64,000 nucleotides of DNA. It comes from Verrucomicrobiota bacterium (GTDB lineage Bacteria > Verrucomicrobiota > Verrucomicrobiia > Opitutales > Opitutaceae). The notes beneath the pieces were generated by a model that was not told where the DNA came from, ran no database searches, and was given only the letters and a program-made list of their open reading frames with translations. Of the stretch, positions 8,086 through 17,190 are shown in pieces (within the stretch, counting starts at the first letter, position 1; each line of letters begins with the position of its first letter). The stretch spans positions 1 through 64,000 of the forward strand of contig JAEZGX010000041.1 in assembly GCA_023416735.1 (NCBI GenBank), in the 5' to 3' direction. The translations under genes and the position numbers were made by a program.

Positions 8086-9132
8086 GTGGATCCCCTCACT
8101 CATACCCTCCTTGGCGCGAGCTGCGGTTACGCCACCTTTCATCGCCAGCTCGGCCGCACCGCCGCCGCCGTGGCCGCTCTCGCCGCGCTGGCGCCCGACG
8201 CCGACGTCTTCATCCGCAGCGCCTCCGACCCGCTCCTCGCCGTCGAATACCACCGCCATTTCACGCACTCGCTTCTTTTTGCTCCCTTGGGCGCCGCGTT
8301 CGTCGCGTCTTTGTTCCTCCTCCGCCGCGCGAACCGCTCGCGCTTCCTCCTCCTCTGGCTCTGCGCTTCCCTCGCGTATGTCAGCCACTGCCTGCTCGAT
8401 GCCGCTACCAGCTACGGCACCCAACTTCTCTGGCCTCTCACGCATCACCGTTTCGGTTGGGACTTCATCTCCGTCGTCGATCTGCTCGTCACGCTTCCCT
8501 TGGCCCTCGGCGTATTCTTCGCGCTGAAAAATAGGCGCCCGCGCGCCGCTCTCGTCGCCCTCGCCGTCGCCTTCATCTACATCGGTTTCGGCGCCGTCCA
8601 ACACACCCGCGCCAAGTCGGCGCAACACGCCCTCGCCGCCACCCGCGGCCACACCATCGAGCGCTACGAGGTCATGCCCACGCTCGCCAACAATCTCATC
8701 TGGCGCGCGCTCTACCTCCACGAGGGCCGGATCTACTCCGATCGCATCCGCGTCGGCTGGTTCTCCGCCCCGTCGATCCGCGAGGGCTGGTCGCTTCCTC
8801 TCGTCGAACTCGAAAACCTCACTCCCGCCGAGGCCGCCCGCAACCAGCGCAACTCCTTCCAGCGTTTCGCCTGGTTCTCCGAAGACTGGATCGCCCGCAG
8901 CCCCACCGATGACTCCGTCCTCGGCGACATGCGCTATTCGCTCTCCGCCGAAGCTTTCGATCCCATCTGGGGCATCCGTTTCACGGATACGTCCGATCCG
9001 ACCGAAGTCGTCTGGGTCAATCGCACCCGCAACCGCCAGCTCTCTCTCCGCGAGCTCTGGACCGAAATCGCCGGCCACGACGCTCGCTTCCGCCCGCTCA
9101 CGCTCGCCACCGCTTCTCCGCCTCAGCCATGA
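8086..9132 (+). CDS. Membrane-bound metal-dependent hydrolase, YdjM/DUF457 family
   Basis: A 348-residue protein starting at GTG 8086 (MDPLTHTLLGASCGYATF), the characteristic opening of the YdjM/LexA-regulated membrane metal-dependent hydrolase family. Conserved metal-binding candidates are His6, the aspartates in LAPDADVF, the histidines in YHRHFTHSLLF, and the H/D in YVSHCLLDAATSYGTQLLWP. About four membrane helices occupy residues 25-165; the C-terminal 180 residues are soluble and less conserved. The physiological substrate is not known for the family. It overlaps the next gene by ATGA, so the two are probably co-translated. Confidence 0.8.
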   Translation: MDPLTHTLLGASCGYATFHRQLGRTAAAVAALAALAPDADVFIRSASDPLLAVEYHRHFTHSLLFAPLGAAFVASLFLLRRANRSRFLLLWLCASLAYVSHCLLDAATSYGTQLLWPLTHHRFGWDFISVVDLLVTLPLALGVFFALKNRRPRAALVALAVAFIYIGFGAVQHTRAKSAQHALAATRGHTIERYEVMPTLANNLIWRALYLHEGRIYSDRIRVGWFSAPSIREGWSLPLVELENLTPAEAARNQRNSFQRFAWFSEDWIARSPTDDSVLGDMRYSLSAEAFDPIWGIRFTDTSDPTEVVWVNRTRNRQLSLRELWTEIAGHDARFRPLTLATASPPQP

Positions 9133-10058
9133 ACCGTCGCGACGCCCTTCGTCTCCTCGCCATGGGATTCGCCGCCAGCGCCTGCGGCCCGCGCCTCTCC
9201 TTCGCCGCTCGCTCCGACGCCGCCTCCGCGCTCCCGCTTCTCACCCGCCGCATTCCTTCTTCCGGCGCGGAGCTCCCGGCCATCGGCCTCGGCACGTGGC
9301 AAACCTTCGACGTCGCCAACTTTCCCGACTCCCTCCGGCCGCTCGAAGAGGTCCTTCGCACTTTCGCCGACCTTGGCGGCCGGCTCATCGACTCTTCCCC
9401 GATGTATGGGCGCTCCGAAGAAGTCGTCGGCGCTCTCTCCGAAAAACTTTCGCTGCGAGGAAAACTCTTCGTCGCTACGAAAGTTTGGACCTCCGGCCGC
9501 CGCGCCGGCGTCGAACAGATGGAAGACTCCCTGCGCAAACTCCGCGCCGATCCCATCGACCTCATGCAGGTGCATAACCTCGTCGACGCCGACACCCATC
9601 TCGCCACGCTCCGCGACTGGAAAGCCGCGGGTCGCATCCGCCATCTCGGCGTCACGCACTACACGTCCAGCGGCCAGGAGGCCATCGCACGCCTCATCGC
9701 CCGCGAGCCCGTCGACTTCATCCAGATCAATTACTCCATCGGCGAACGCGACGCCGAACACCGCCTCCTCCCGCTCGCTCGCGATCGCGGCGTCGCCGTC
9801 ATCGTGAATCGGCCGTTCGCCGGCGGTTCGCTTTTCCGCCGCCTCCGTGCGCGTCCACTTCCTGGATACGCTGCCGAAATCGGCTGCACTTCCTGGGCTC
9901 AGCTCATGTTGAAATTCATCCTTTCTCACCCGGCCGTCACGTGCGCGATTCCCGCGACTTCGAAGGTCGATCATCTCCGCGACAACCTCCACGCCGCCAC
10001 GGGCCCGCTCCCCGACGCCTCGCTCCGCGCTCGCATCGCCGCCGAATCGGACGCTTGA
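9129..10058 (+). CDS. Exported aldo/keto reductase family protein
   Basis: A 309-residue aldo/keto reductase. The barrel begins with PAIGLGTWQTF; the catalytic residues are visible as D-x4-Y in LIDSSPMYGRSEE, the lysine in FVATKVWTSG, and the histidine in IDLMQVHN. The NADPH-binding C-terminal region is PAVTCAIPATSKVDHLRDNL. The N-terminus MNRRDALRLLAMGFAASAC has the twin-arginine motif and ends in a possible lipobox cysteine (Cys19), so it is probably exported folded by the Tat pathway. Substrate unknown. It starts inside the stop of the upstream hydrolase gene (ATGA). Confidence 0.85.
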   Translation: MNRRDALRLLAMGFAASACGPRLSFAARSDAASALPLLTRRIPSSGAELPAIGLGTWQTFDVANFPDSLRPLEEVLRTFADLGGRLIDSSPMYGRSEEVVGALSEKLSLRGKLFVATKVWTSGRRAGVEQMEDSLRKLRADPIDLMQVHNLVDADTHLATLRDWKAAGRIRHLGVTHYTSSGQEAIARLIAREPVDFIQINYSIGERDAEHRLLPLARDRGVAVIVNRPFAGGSLFRRLRARPLPGYAAEIGCTSWAQLMLKFILSHPAVTCAIPATSKVDHLRDNLHAATGPLPDASLRARIAAESDA

Positions 10059-10072
10059 TCCCTCCCGTCGTA

Positions 10073-11083
10073 ATGTTTTCTGCACCGCGCTTCATTTTTC
10101 TTCTCCTCCTTCTCCTCGGCTCGCTCCCCTTCAGCCCCGCCCCTGTCCTCGCCGCCTCGGATTATAAATCCGTCCGCCTCTTCGGCACCGATTACGTCGA
10201 CGCCCGCGACTTCGCCAAACGTTTCGGCCTCACCCCGAAATGGCTCGAGTCGCAAAAAAAACTCCGGCTCCAAAGCCAATGGACGACCATCGACTTCACC
10301 GTCCACAACGTCGATTTCTCCCTCAACAATCTCCGGCTCTTCCTCAGCGATCCAGTCGCTCTTCACCGCGGAAGTCTCTTCCTCAGCGAACGCGACATCC
10401 GCCAGCTGCTTCAGCCCATCCTTCAACCGGGATCGAAAAAACCGGTCCCGCGCATCAAGACCATCGTCCTCGACGCCGGCCACGGCGGCCGCGATCCGGG
10501 CAATCGTAACTCCCGGCTCAAACTCGAGGAAAAACAGATGACGCTCGACGTCGCCAAACGCCTCGAACGTCTCCTCACCGCCCAGGGCTACCGCGTCATC
10601 CAAACCCGCAAGACTGACCGCTTCGTCGGTTTCGACGATCGCACCGCGCTCATTCGCAAGCATCGCGCCGATCTCTTCATCAGCATTCATTTCAACGCCT
10701 TCACCAACGCCCGCGTCGCCGGCACCGAAACCTACGTTCTCACCCCGCGCGGCCAGCGCTCAAGCCCGCAAGCCGAACGCGACTCCTCCATGGCGAAGAC
10801 CATGTATCCAGGAAATAAGCACGACCACTGGAACACCCTTCTCGGCTATCACGTCCACCGCCAGATGGTGCAGGCCCTCGGCCTCCCCGATCGCGGCCTC
10901 AAACGTTTTCGTTACAGTGTCCTGCGCAGCGCCGACTGCCCCGCCGTCCTCGTCGAAGCCGCTTTCCTCTCGAACGACGCCGAAGGCCGCAAAGTCGCCA
11001 CGCCCGCCTACCGCCAGAAAATCGCCGCTTCCATCGCCGCAGGCGTCAAATCCCTCACGACCACGCTCAACCGCCACCGCTGA
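10073..11083 (+). CDS. N-acetylmuramoyl-L-alanine amidase (Amidase_3)
   Basis: A 336-residue periplasmic peptidoglycan hydrolase that cuts the bond between MurNAc and the stem peptide. Signal peptide at residues 1-27; residues 28-125 are an N-terminal domain with LFGTDYVDARDFAKRFG, similar to the copper amine oxidase-like N-terminal or AMIN-type modules. The catalytic domain has the four expected zinc and catalytic residues: His137 (DAGHGGRDPG), Glu152 (LKLEEKQMT), His206 (SIHFNA) and Glu295 (VEAAFLSN). The start is ATG 10073, 14 bases past the reductase stop; the open frame upstream is a shadow. Confidence 0.9.
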   Translation: MFSAPRFIFLLLLLLGSLPFSPAPVLAASDYKSVRLFGTDYVDARDFAKRFGLTPKWLESQKKLRLQSQWTTIDFTVHNVDFSLNNLRLFLSDPVALHRGSLFLSERDIRQLLQPILQPGSKKPVPRIKTIVLDAGHGGRDPGNRNSRLKLEEKQMTLDVAKRLERLLTAQGYRVIQTRKTDRFVGFDDRTALIRKHRADLFISIHFNAFTNARVAGTETYVLTPRGQRSSPQAERDSSMAKTMYPGNKHDHWNTLLGYHVHRQMVQALGLPDRGLKRFRYSVLRSADCPAVLVEAAFLSNDAEGRKVATPAYRQKIAASIAAGVKSLTTTLNRHR

Positions 11084-11120
11084 AAAGCAGGGCCGGTTCC
11101 CCGCCCCGTCTTCTCACGCC

Positions 11121-11633
11121 TCACCGCCCGCAGCACTGCTTGAACTTCTTCCCGCTCCCGCACGGACACGGCTCATTCCTCCCCACCTTCGCCGCCGTCC
11201 GCACCGGCGCGGGCCCACTTCGCACCGCGCGGGTATAAAACCATTCCCCGCCTTCGCGCACGAACTCCGACTTCTCGTGCACTGCATGCTCGCCTTCCTC
11301 ATCGGCGAAATACGCCGTGAAGTCCACGAACGCCAAATCCGGCCGCGCGCCCGCTTCGTGCGCATGCACCACCAGCCGCGTCCACGCCAGCTCCGGCGCA
11401 TCCGGTTCCGGCACATAAGGCGTCCCCGCCGACTCGCGATACGTGCGATGCAGGTGCTCGAAATCCCGCACCGCATGCGCCGTGAACCTCGACCGCATCA
11501 ATTCCTCCGCCGTCGCCGCTTTCCGCTCCCGTTTCAACACCGGCTCACAACAGCCCGCGAACGCCCGCCCGCTTCCACAAGGGCACAACGCACCCGGTTT
11601 CGAGATCGATTCAGCCGCTGGAGCCACCTTCAT
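11121..11633 (-). CDS. ychJ: YchJ-family protein with two SEC-C motifs
   Basis: A 170-residue YchJ/UPF0225 protein. Cys-rich zinc-binding SEC-C motifs lie at both ends: CPCGSGRAFAGCC near residues 17-29 and CPCGSGKKFKQCC near residues 155-167. The central NTF2-like domain contains AEELMRSRFTAHAVRDFEHLHRTY. The family is widespread and its function is not settled; SEC-C motifs in SecA bind SecB or ribosomes, so a role in protein handling is possible. It converges with the amidase gene. Confidence 0.85.
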   Translation of the reverse strand: MKVAPAAESISKPGALCPCGSGRAFAGCCEPVLKRERKAATAEELMRSRFTAHAVRDFEHLHRTYRESAGTPYVPEPDAPELAWTRLVVHAHEAGARPDLAFVDFTAYFADEEGEHAVHEKSEFVREGGEWFYTRAVRSGPAPVRTAAKVGRNEPCPCGSGKKFKQCCGR

Positions 11634-11691
11634 CCGTCCACTCTCGCCCGGCCGCCTTCCGCGCCAATCTCAATCTTTCATCTCTCGCTCT

Positions 11692-12756
11692 TCATCGCCC
11701 ACCGGCACTCACCTTCACCACCGTCCCCCGCTCCGCCGACTCATACATCGCCCGCACGATCGCCACCGCTTTCCTTCCTTCGTGCCCATCCACCGCCGGC
11801 CTTCGCCCCTCGCGAATCGCGTCCACCAAATCCTGAATCTGCCGCTGGTGTCCCACAAAACTGATCGCATTCGGCGCACTCGCCCCCGACCCCAGTGCCG
11901 CCGAATCCTTCGCCGTCCGAATTTCTTCATCCTCGGGTCGCGAGTCCCGAAACTCCCATCGCGTGATGCGATCGTCCTCGAGCGCCACCGACCCGTGCGC
12001 GCCGCATAATTCGATCCGCCGCTGCCAGCCCGGCCACAAGGCCGTGCTCGCCTCGATCGTTCCCAACGCGCCATCTCCAAACTTCAACGTCGCGCAGGTC
12101 GTATCCTCCGCCTCGATACCGGTATGCACCCGCCGCGTCGCCCACGCGAAGACTTCCACGGGCATGCCCGCGAACCACTGCAACAGATCGATTCCGTGAA
12201 TCGCCTGCGCCATCGCCGCGCCGCCGCCATCCACCGCCCAGGTTCCGCGGGTCCCGCTGTAATACTGCGCCGTCCGATGCCATTTCACCGCGACGCTCGC
12301 CATCACCATCCGCCCGAGTCTTCCCGCGTCCACCGCCGCTTTCACCGTCTGCGTGCCGTCGCCAAACCGTCCTTGAAAAATCGCCGCGATCTTCACCCCC
12401 GCCGCATCGGCCGCGCGCAGAATTTCATCCGCCCGTTCGACCGTGATCTCCAAAGGCTTCTCGATCACCAAATGTTTTCCCGCCGCAATCGCCGCGAGCG
12501 CGGTCTCGCGATGCACACTCGCCGGCGTCGTCACGCAAACCACATCGATCCCCGGCCGCGCCACCAACTCTTCCACGCTCCCGCACACGTCCATCGCGCC
12601 GTGCTTCGCCGCAAACGTCCGTCCTTTTTCCACATCCCTCGACGCCACGCCGACGAGCTTCGCTCCCGTCACTCGCCCGATCGCCTGCGCATGAAACTCC
12701 GCGACCATTCCCAATCCAACAATGCCAAAGCCCAACGGCGCCGAAGATGAATGCAT
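11692..12756 (-). CDS. Gfo/Idh/MocA-family NAD(P)-dependent oxidoreductase
   Basis: A 354-residue protein with the Rossmann motif GFGIVGLGMVAEFHA at the N-terminus and the family signature EKPLEI, which supplies the lysine that contacts nicotinamide and substrate. The C-terminal alpha/beta domain contains AQAIHGIDLLQWFAG, where His is the usual catalytic residue position. Members oxidise sugars, inositols or related polyols; the substrate cannot be read from sequence. The gene follows the pseudouridine synthase gene by 40 bases and precedes ychJ on the same strand, so the three may be one transcript. Confidence 0.85.
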   Translation of the reverse strand: MHSSSAPLGFGIVGLGMVAEFHAQAIGRVTGAKLVGVASRDVEKGRTFAAKHGAMDVCGSVEELVARPGIDVVCVTTPASVHRETALAAIAAGKHLVIEKPLEITVERADEILRAADAAGVKIAAIFQGRFGDGTQTVKAAVDAGRLGRMVMASVAVKWHRTAQYYSGTRGTWAVDGGGAAMAQAIHGIDLLQWFAGMPVEVFAWATRRVHTGIEAEDTTCATLKFGDGALGTIEASTALWPGWQRRIELCGAHGSVALEDDRITRWEFRDSRPEDEEIRTAKDSAALGSGASAPNAISFVGHQRQIQDLVDAIREGRRPAVDGHEGRKAVAIVRAMYESAERGTVVKVSAGGR

Positions 12757-12796
12757 AGGAAAAGTGAAAAATTGTCCGGCCGAGCGATGCCAACAA

Positions 12797-13603
12797 CTAC
12801 CGCACCCGCGCTCCCCCGAACTTCCTCAAATACTTCAACGCCACCTCGAACTCCTTCGGCATTGGCGCACTCAGCGTCACCGGTTCGCGCGTCGTCGGAT
12901 GCTTCAACAGCAGCTCGCTCGCATGCAGCGCCAGCCGCCCGATCAGCGGCTTCTCCTCGTCCCGTCCTTTATACCGCCGCTTCAACTCCGACAGCAGCAG
13001 CTTCACCTCCGGATCCCCATAAAACGGATCGTTCAAGATCGGGGCTCCCGCCGCCGCCAGATGCACGCGAATCTGATGCGTCCGTCCCGTGAGCGGCTTG
13101 CACTCGACAAACACGAATTTCCCAAACCGCTCCAATACCCGGAACTCCGTCACGCAGTCCCGCCCGCCTCGACCTTTGAAGACCCGCATCCGTCCCGGCT
13201 GCCGTTCATCTTCCCCCAACGCCGCGTCCACCGTGAACGTCTCCGGCAAGGTCCCGTTCTCATCGCGCACCGGCTGGATCACTTTCATCGCCTGCTCCAC
13301 CGGCAGCACTACCACCAGCGCCAGATACTTCTTCTCGATCGTCTTCGCCTGAAACTGTCCGCTCAGAAAATCCAGCGCCGGCTTCGTCTTCGCACACAAC
13401 AACAGCCCGCTCGTATCCGCATCCAGCCGATGCACGTTCGCCACGCCGTGCCCCATCTTCGCATGCACGAGCCCCATCAGATTCTCGCGCTTCTTGTCCC
13501 ACCGGTCGGGCGCAATCAACAACCCGCTCGGTTTATCGAACGCGATCATCACGTCATCCTCATACAAAATCGGCGGCAGCGGCATGAAGCCCGCAACGTG
13601 CAT
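12797..13603 (-). CDS. RluA-family pseudouridine synthase
   Basis: A 268-residue RNA pseudouridine synthase with the catalytic aspartate in HRLDADTSGLLL and the downstream family motifs LTGRTHQIRVHLAAAGAPILND and LALHASELLLKHP. There is no N-terminal S4 domain, as in RluA and TruC-type members. The start is placed at ATG 13603 (MHVAGFMPLPP); ATG 13585 is also possible and the frame is open to 13663. The target could be a 23S rRNA or tRNA uridine; sequence alone does not say which. Confidence 0.88.
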   Translation of the reverse strand: MHVAGFMPLPPILYEDDVMIAFDKPSGLLIAPDRWDKKRENLMGLVHAKMGHGVANVHRLDADTSGLLLCAKTKPALDFLSGQFQAKTIEKKYLALVVVLPVEQAMKVIQPVRDENGTLPETFTVDAALGEDERQPGRMRVFKGRGGRDCVTEFRVLERFGKFVFVECKPLTGRTHQIRVHLAAAGAPILNDPFYGDPEVKLLLSELKRRYKGRDEEKPLIGRLALHASELLLKHPTTREPVTLSAPMPKEFEVALKYLRKFGGARVR

Positions 13604-13773
13604 GATTTCCCTCCGCAAGCGAAGCGCAGAATCCCGCCACCAATGGAGACGCGGTGCCGCCACCGCGCGCCATCCCCGCCAGTGAAAACCTCGTCAACTC
13701 CCCTCACCTCCCCAGAATTCCGCTTGCCGCTCCGTCCGCTCACAGCTGCCCTCGCATCCGACACCCGTCCGCG

Positions 13774-15360
13774 ATGCCGGTCCTGCCCAAAAGCTTCCAC
13801 GTGCTCGGCGCCAAACTCCAATCCGCCCGCACGGCTCGGCAACTGAAGCAACCGCGTCTCGCCCTCGCCGCCCAAAACCGCACCTTCGCCGCGCTCCTCC
13901 CGCGTCTCGCCGCCACGTCCGTTGGCCGCGCCGCCGGAATCACACCCCAACTTTCCTACGCGCAGTTCCAATCTCGCGTCCCTCTCCGCAACTACGAGCA
14001 GCTCGCGCCGTTCATTGGCCGCATGCAACAGGGCGAAGCCGACGTCCTCTGGCCCGGCACGTGCACGCTCTTCGCCCGCACGCCCGGCACCGACACCGGC
14101 CAACCCAAACACCTGCCCGTCACCGACGATTTTCTCGCCCACCTTCACCGCGCCAGCGCCGACGCGATCCACTGCTACACCGCACGCATCGGCCACTGCA
14201 GCGTCTTCCGCGGCCGCCATCTGCTCGTCGGCAGCTCCTCAGCACTGACGCCCTTCTCGAAAACCGACACCTTTTCCGCCCATAGCGCCGAACTCAGCGG
14301 CATCGGCGCCCTCAACCTTCCTGCCTGGGTCGAACGTCACCTCTACGAGCCCGGCGCCGCCGTCGCCCAGATCCGCGAATGGCCGCCCCGCCTCGCCGCG
14401 CTCGTCGCACGCACGCGCCGCGCCGACATCACTCTCCTCGCCGGCCTGCCAGAATGGTTGCTGTCTCTCTCCTCCGCGATCCGGGAAGTCGAAACATCCG
14501 GCCACGCTCATCCTTCCAACCTTCATTCCATCTGGCCCAACCTCGAATGCGTCGTCCACAGCGGCACGCCGCTCGGGCCTTTCCAAGGCGAGCTGCGCCA
14601 AGCCCTCGGACCCGAGGCCCACTTCCACGAAATTTACGCCGCCACCGAATGCATCGTCGCCGCCCAGGACGCCGATCCCGCATCCGGTCTTCGCCTGCTC
14701 GCCGATACCGGCGTCTTCTTCGAATTTCTTCCGCTCGCCGACTTCTCTCCTTCACTCCCCCCAGCCCTCGCCGCCAAAGCCATCCCGCTCGAGGGCGTTC
14801 GCATCGACGAAAATTACGTGCTGCTCGTCACCACTCCAGGGGGACTTTGCCGCTACGTCCTGGGCGACGTCGTTCGCTTCGCGTCCACCAGCCCGCACCG
14901 GCTCTTCCACGTGGGTCGCATCGAGCAATGGCTCAACACGTTCTCCGAAAATATTTCCGAGAAAGATGTCACCGACGCGCTCGTCGCCGTCTGTCATCGC
15001 CACCGTTGGCCGATCACTCATTTCCACGTCGCACCGCTCGCCGCAAGCTCGCTCACCGGTCGCAACCACGGTTCTCACGAATGGTGGGTCGAATTGAAAC
15101 CGCTCACGGTTGAAACCCCCACCGGCCCGCTCCTCGCCGGCGAACTCGACACCGATCTCATCGCCCGCAATCCCGACTACGCTGCGCGTCGCCGCAGCGG
15201 TGCCCTCCAGCCTCCAATCGTGCGTCTCGTGATGCCCGGCTTCTTCGCCCATTGGATGCGTCACCACCATCGCATCGGCGATCAACACAAGCTTCCCCGC
15301 GCACGCAACGACCGCGCCATCGCCGACGAACTCAGCGCGATGGCCTGCTTCAACGCCTGA
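13774..15360 (+). CDS. GH3 auxin-responsive-promoter family protein (adenylate-forming)
   Basis: A 528-residue bacterial member of the GH3 family, relatives of plant acyl-acid amido synthetases (JAR1/GH3) within the adenylate-forming enzymes. Visible family features are an N-terminal region FQSRVPLRNYEQLAPFIGRM, the nucleotide-binding stretch FARTPGTDTGQPKHLPVTD in place of the usual SSGT-type loop, HEIYAATECIVAAQ (motif with the conserved Glu), VTTPGGLCRYVLGDVVRF (YxxGD motif) and GRIEQWLNTFSENISE. Bacterial members' substrates are mostly unknown. The ATG at 13774 is chosen because homology-like sequence begins there. Confidence 0.85.
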   Translation: MPVLPKSFHVLGAKLQSARTARQLKQPRLALAAQNRTFAALLPRLAATSVGRAAGITPQLSYAQFQSRVPLRNYEQLAPFIGRMQQGEADVLWPGTCTLFARTPGTDTGQPKHLPVTDDFLAHLHRASADAIHCYTARIGHCSVFRGRHLLVGSSSALTPFSKTDTFSAHSAELSGIGALNLPAWVERHLYEPGAAVAQIREWPPRLAALVARTRRADITLLAGLPEWLLSLSSAIREVETSGHAHPSNLHSIWPNLECVVHSGTPLGPFQGELRQALGPEAHFHEIYAATECIVAAQDADPASGLRLLADTGVFFEFLPLADFSPSLPPALAAKAIPLEGVRIDENYVLLVTTPGGLCRYVLGDVVRFASTSPHRLFHVGRIEQWLNTFSENISEKDVTDALVAVCHRHRWPITHFHVAPLAASSLTGRNHGSHEWWVELKPLTVETPTGPLLAGELDTDLIARNPDYAARRRSGALQPPIVRLVMPGFFAHWMRHHHRIGDQHKLPRARNDRAIADELSAMACFNA

Positions 15361-15441
15361 GATCCCGCCGTCGCATCGCCGTCGGCAAGCAGGCGCTGCG
15401 ACACTTGCATTGCCGTTGTCGAACCGCACGCTCCCGTCTCG

Positions 15442-15906
15442 GTGCCGTCGCTCCTCCACATCGTCTGCCGCTGCTTTTGCGCTTCGCTCTTGCTCGCGTT
15501 CCTTCCCGCCGCATTCGCCGCCGAGCCGCCCGAATTCGCCGAAGTCCGCGCCGCTGACGCCGCTCGCATCGCCGCCACCATCGAGCGCAACATCGCCTCG
15601 CTCGATCCACTCCTTTCCGCCGATCTCATCTACACCAACGCCGACGGCCGCGTCCAAACGAAGTCCCAATACCTCGCCTCTGTCACCGAGAGCGACGCCC
15701 GCTATCTCGCCGTGCATCCGCGCGCCATCCAGCTCCAACTCCTCAGCCCCACTGCCGTTACCATGACTGGCCGCTCCGACATTCTCGCCGAAACCCGCGG
15801 CCAGCGTGTGCGTTTCTCACTCCGCTTTCTCGCCGTCTGGCGCGCAGAATCGGGCGGCTGGAAACTCGCCGCTTACCAATCCACGCCTATCGCGCCGTCG
15901 CCATGA
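15442..15906 (+). CDS. Exported NTF2-like / DUF4440 protein
   Basis: A 154-residue protein starting at GTG 15442 with a signal peptide through about residue 26 (LLLAFLPAAFAAEPP). The mature part is an NTF2-like fold of DUF4440 type: IERNIASLDPLLSADLIYTNADGRVQTK, then FLAVWRAESGGWKLAAYQS. No catalytic residues can be assigned. The last four bases overlap the next gene start (ATGA), so it is likely translated together with the FMN reductase. Confidence 0.75.
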   Translation: MPSLLHIVCRCFCASLLLAFLPAAFAAEPPEFAEVRAADAARIAATIERNIASLDPLLSADLIYTNADGRVQTKSQYLASVTESDARYLAVHPRAIQLQLLSPTAVTMTGRSDILAETRGQRVRFSLRFLAVWRAESGGWKLAAYQSTPIAPSP

Positions 15907-16430
15907 ATCTCCTCATCGTTTCCTCGAGCCTTAATCCCGAGAGCTACAGCCGCACCCTCGCCCGCGAAGCCGAACGCGTTCTCGTCGCTGCCGGCCGCCC
16001 CGTCACGTTCCTCGATCTTCGCGATTATCCGCTGCCACTTTGCGACGGCGACAAAGCCTACGAACACGAAAACGTCCGCCGCGTGAACGCGCTCATCGCC
16101 GCCGCCGACGGCATCATCGTCGCTACGCCGATCTACAACTACGACGCAAACGCCGCGCTCAAAAATCTCCTCGAGCTCACCGGCAAGGGCTGGGAAAACA
16201 AAGTCGCTGCGTTCCTCTGCGCCGCCGGCGGATCGAGCAGCTACATGGCCGTCATGGCCCTTGCCAACAGCCTCATGCTCGATTTTCGCACCGTGATCGT
16301 CCCGCGTTTCGTTTACGCCACCGGGGCTTCTTTCTCCGGCGAAACAATCACCGATTCCAAAGTCGCCGCCCGCGTCGCCGACTGCGCGCACGAGACCGCC
16401 CGCATCGCCTCCGCCCTTCGCCCCGCGTAG
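15903..16430 (+). CDS. NADPH-dependent FMN reductase family flavoprotein
   Basis: A 175-residue flavodoxin-like protein. The FMN phosphate loop is near the N-terminus (SSSLNPESYSRTLA) and the isoalloxazine-contacting loop is TPIYNYDANAALKNLLEL, followed by AAFLCAAGGSSSYM. This is the NAD(P)H:FMN/quinone reductase family; it would use NAD(P)H to reduce FMN, quinones or azo compounds in the cytoplasm. Overlaps the upstream NTF2-like gene by ATGA. Confidence 0.85.
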   Translation: MNLLIVSSSLNPESYSRTLAREAERVLVAAGRPVTFLDLRDYPLPLCDGDKAYEHENVRRVNALIAAADGIIVATPIYNYDANAALKNLLELTGKGWENKVAAFLCAAGGSSSYMAVMALANSLMLDFRTVIVPRFVYATGASFSGETITDSKVAARVADCAHETARIASALRPA

Positions 16431-16463
16431 ACCGCACTCGTTGGCGTTCCTTCTCGTTCTCTC

Positions 16464-17180
16464 ATGTCGCGCCCGCGTCAAAGTCCACCTTCCCTCGCGC
16501 GCGCCTTCCTCCTCTATCTCGCCTTCCTGTTCGTCTTCGCCCCGTTCGCTCCCGCGGCCGAAGTTCAACACCACGGCGTCGTATTCGAAACTTGGATTCG
16601 CCACACCTTCTTCGGCGGCTACACGCCCGCGAGCTACACCCAGAAATGGGACATCCCCGCCGAGGCCAACCAGCAGCACGGCCACATCCCCGCCAATCCC
16701 AAAGCCGCCAAATATGGCTCCGCCGTCGATCTCGGCGACGCCCTGCGGCAGTTCGATATCGATGAGCCATTCCTCCTGATCATCGGCTACTGGCAGCAAC
16801 ACGGCGCCGAAAAACGCTTCGTCAACATCGTCGCTCCTCGCATCGATCCCCCACAATGGCGCGCACTCTGGCACCCGATCACCCGCGCCGATCTCGAACG
16901 CCTCGACGCCGTCATCAAAGACCGCTCCCTCTCCCCCGCCCAAGCCCGCGCCGCCGCCCGGAAAATTAAAAGCGCCCCGCCTTTCACGCTCTCGCGCATC
17001 GTCGTGAATCCGAAGATCGATTCGAAGTCCCAACGCCGCCTCCAGTGCAGCCTCCGCTTCGCCGACGTCTTCACTCAGCTCGCCCCCGGCGCCGACCTCG
17101 CTCCTCATCCCCGCCCTACGCTTTGGGACGTCGAGTTCCCCAACCCCATCGCGTCCCCGCCCCGCACCTTCCGCCGATAA
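16464..17180 (+). CDS. Exported protein of unknown function
   Basis: A 238-residue protein with an N-terminal signal peptide (LLYLAFLFVFAPFAPAAE, cleavage near residue 32). The mature part opens with HHGVVFETWIRHTFFGGYTP, then YTQKWDIPAEAN, KYGSAVDLGDALRQFD and PFLLIIGYWQQ. The order Glu (ETW), Asp (KWDIP), hydrophobic strand and later basic residues recalls PD-(D/E)XK nuclease folds, but I cannot confirm a family and an exported nuclease of this kind would be unusual. It stands 33 bases after the FMN reductase gene and converges on the next gene. Confidence 0.7.
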   Translation: MSRPRQSPPSLARAFLLYLAFLFVFAPFAPAAEVQHHGVVFETWIRHTFFGGYTPASYTQKWDIPAEANQQHGHIPANPKAAKYGSAVDLGDALRQFDIDEPFLLIIGYWQQHGAEKRFVNIVAPRIDPPQWRALWHPITRADLERLDAVIKDRSLSPAQARAAARKIKSAPPFTLSRIVVNPKIDSKSQRRLQCSLRFADVFTQLAPGADLAPHPRPTLWDVEFPNPIASPPRTFRR

Positions 17181-17190
17181 CTAGGCGTTT

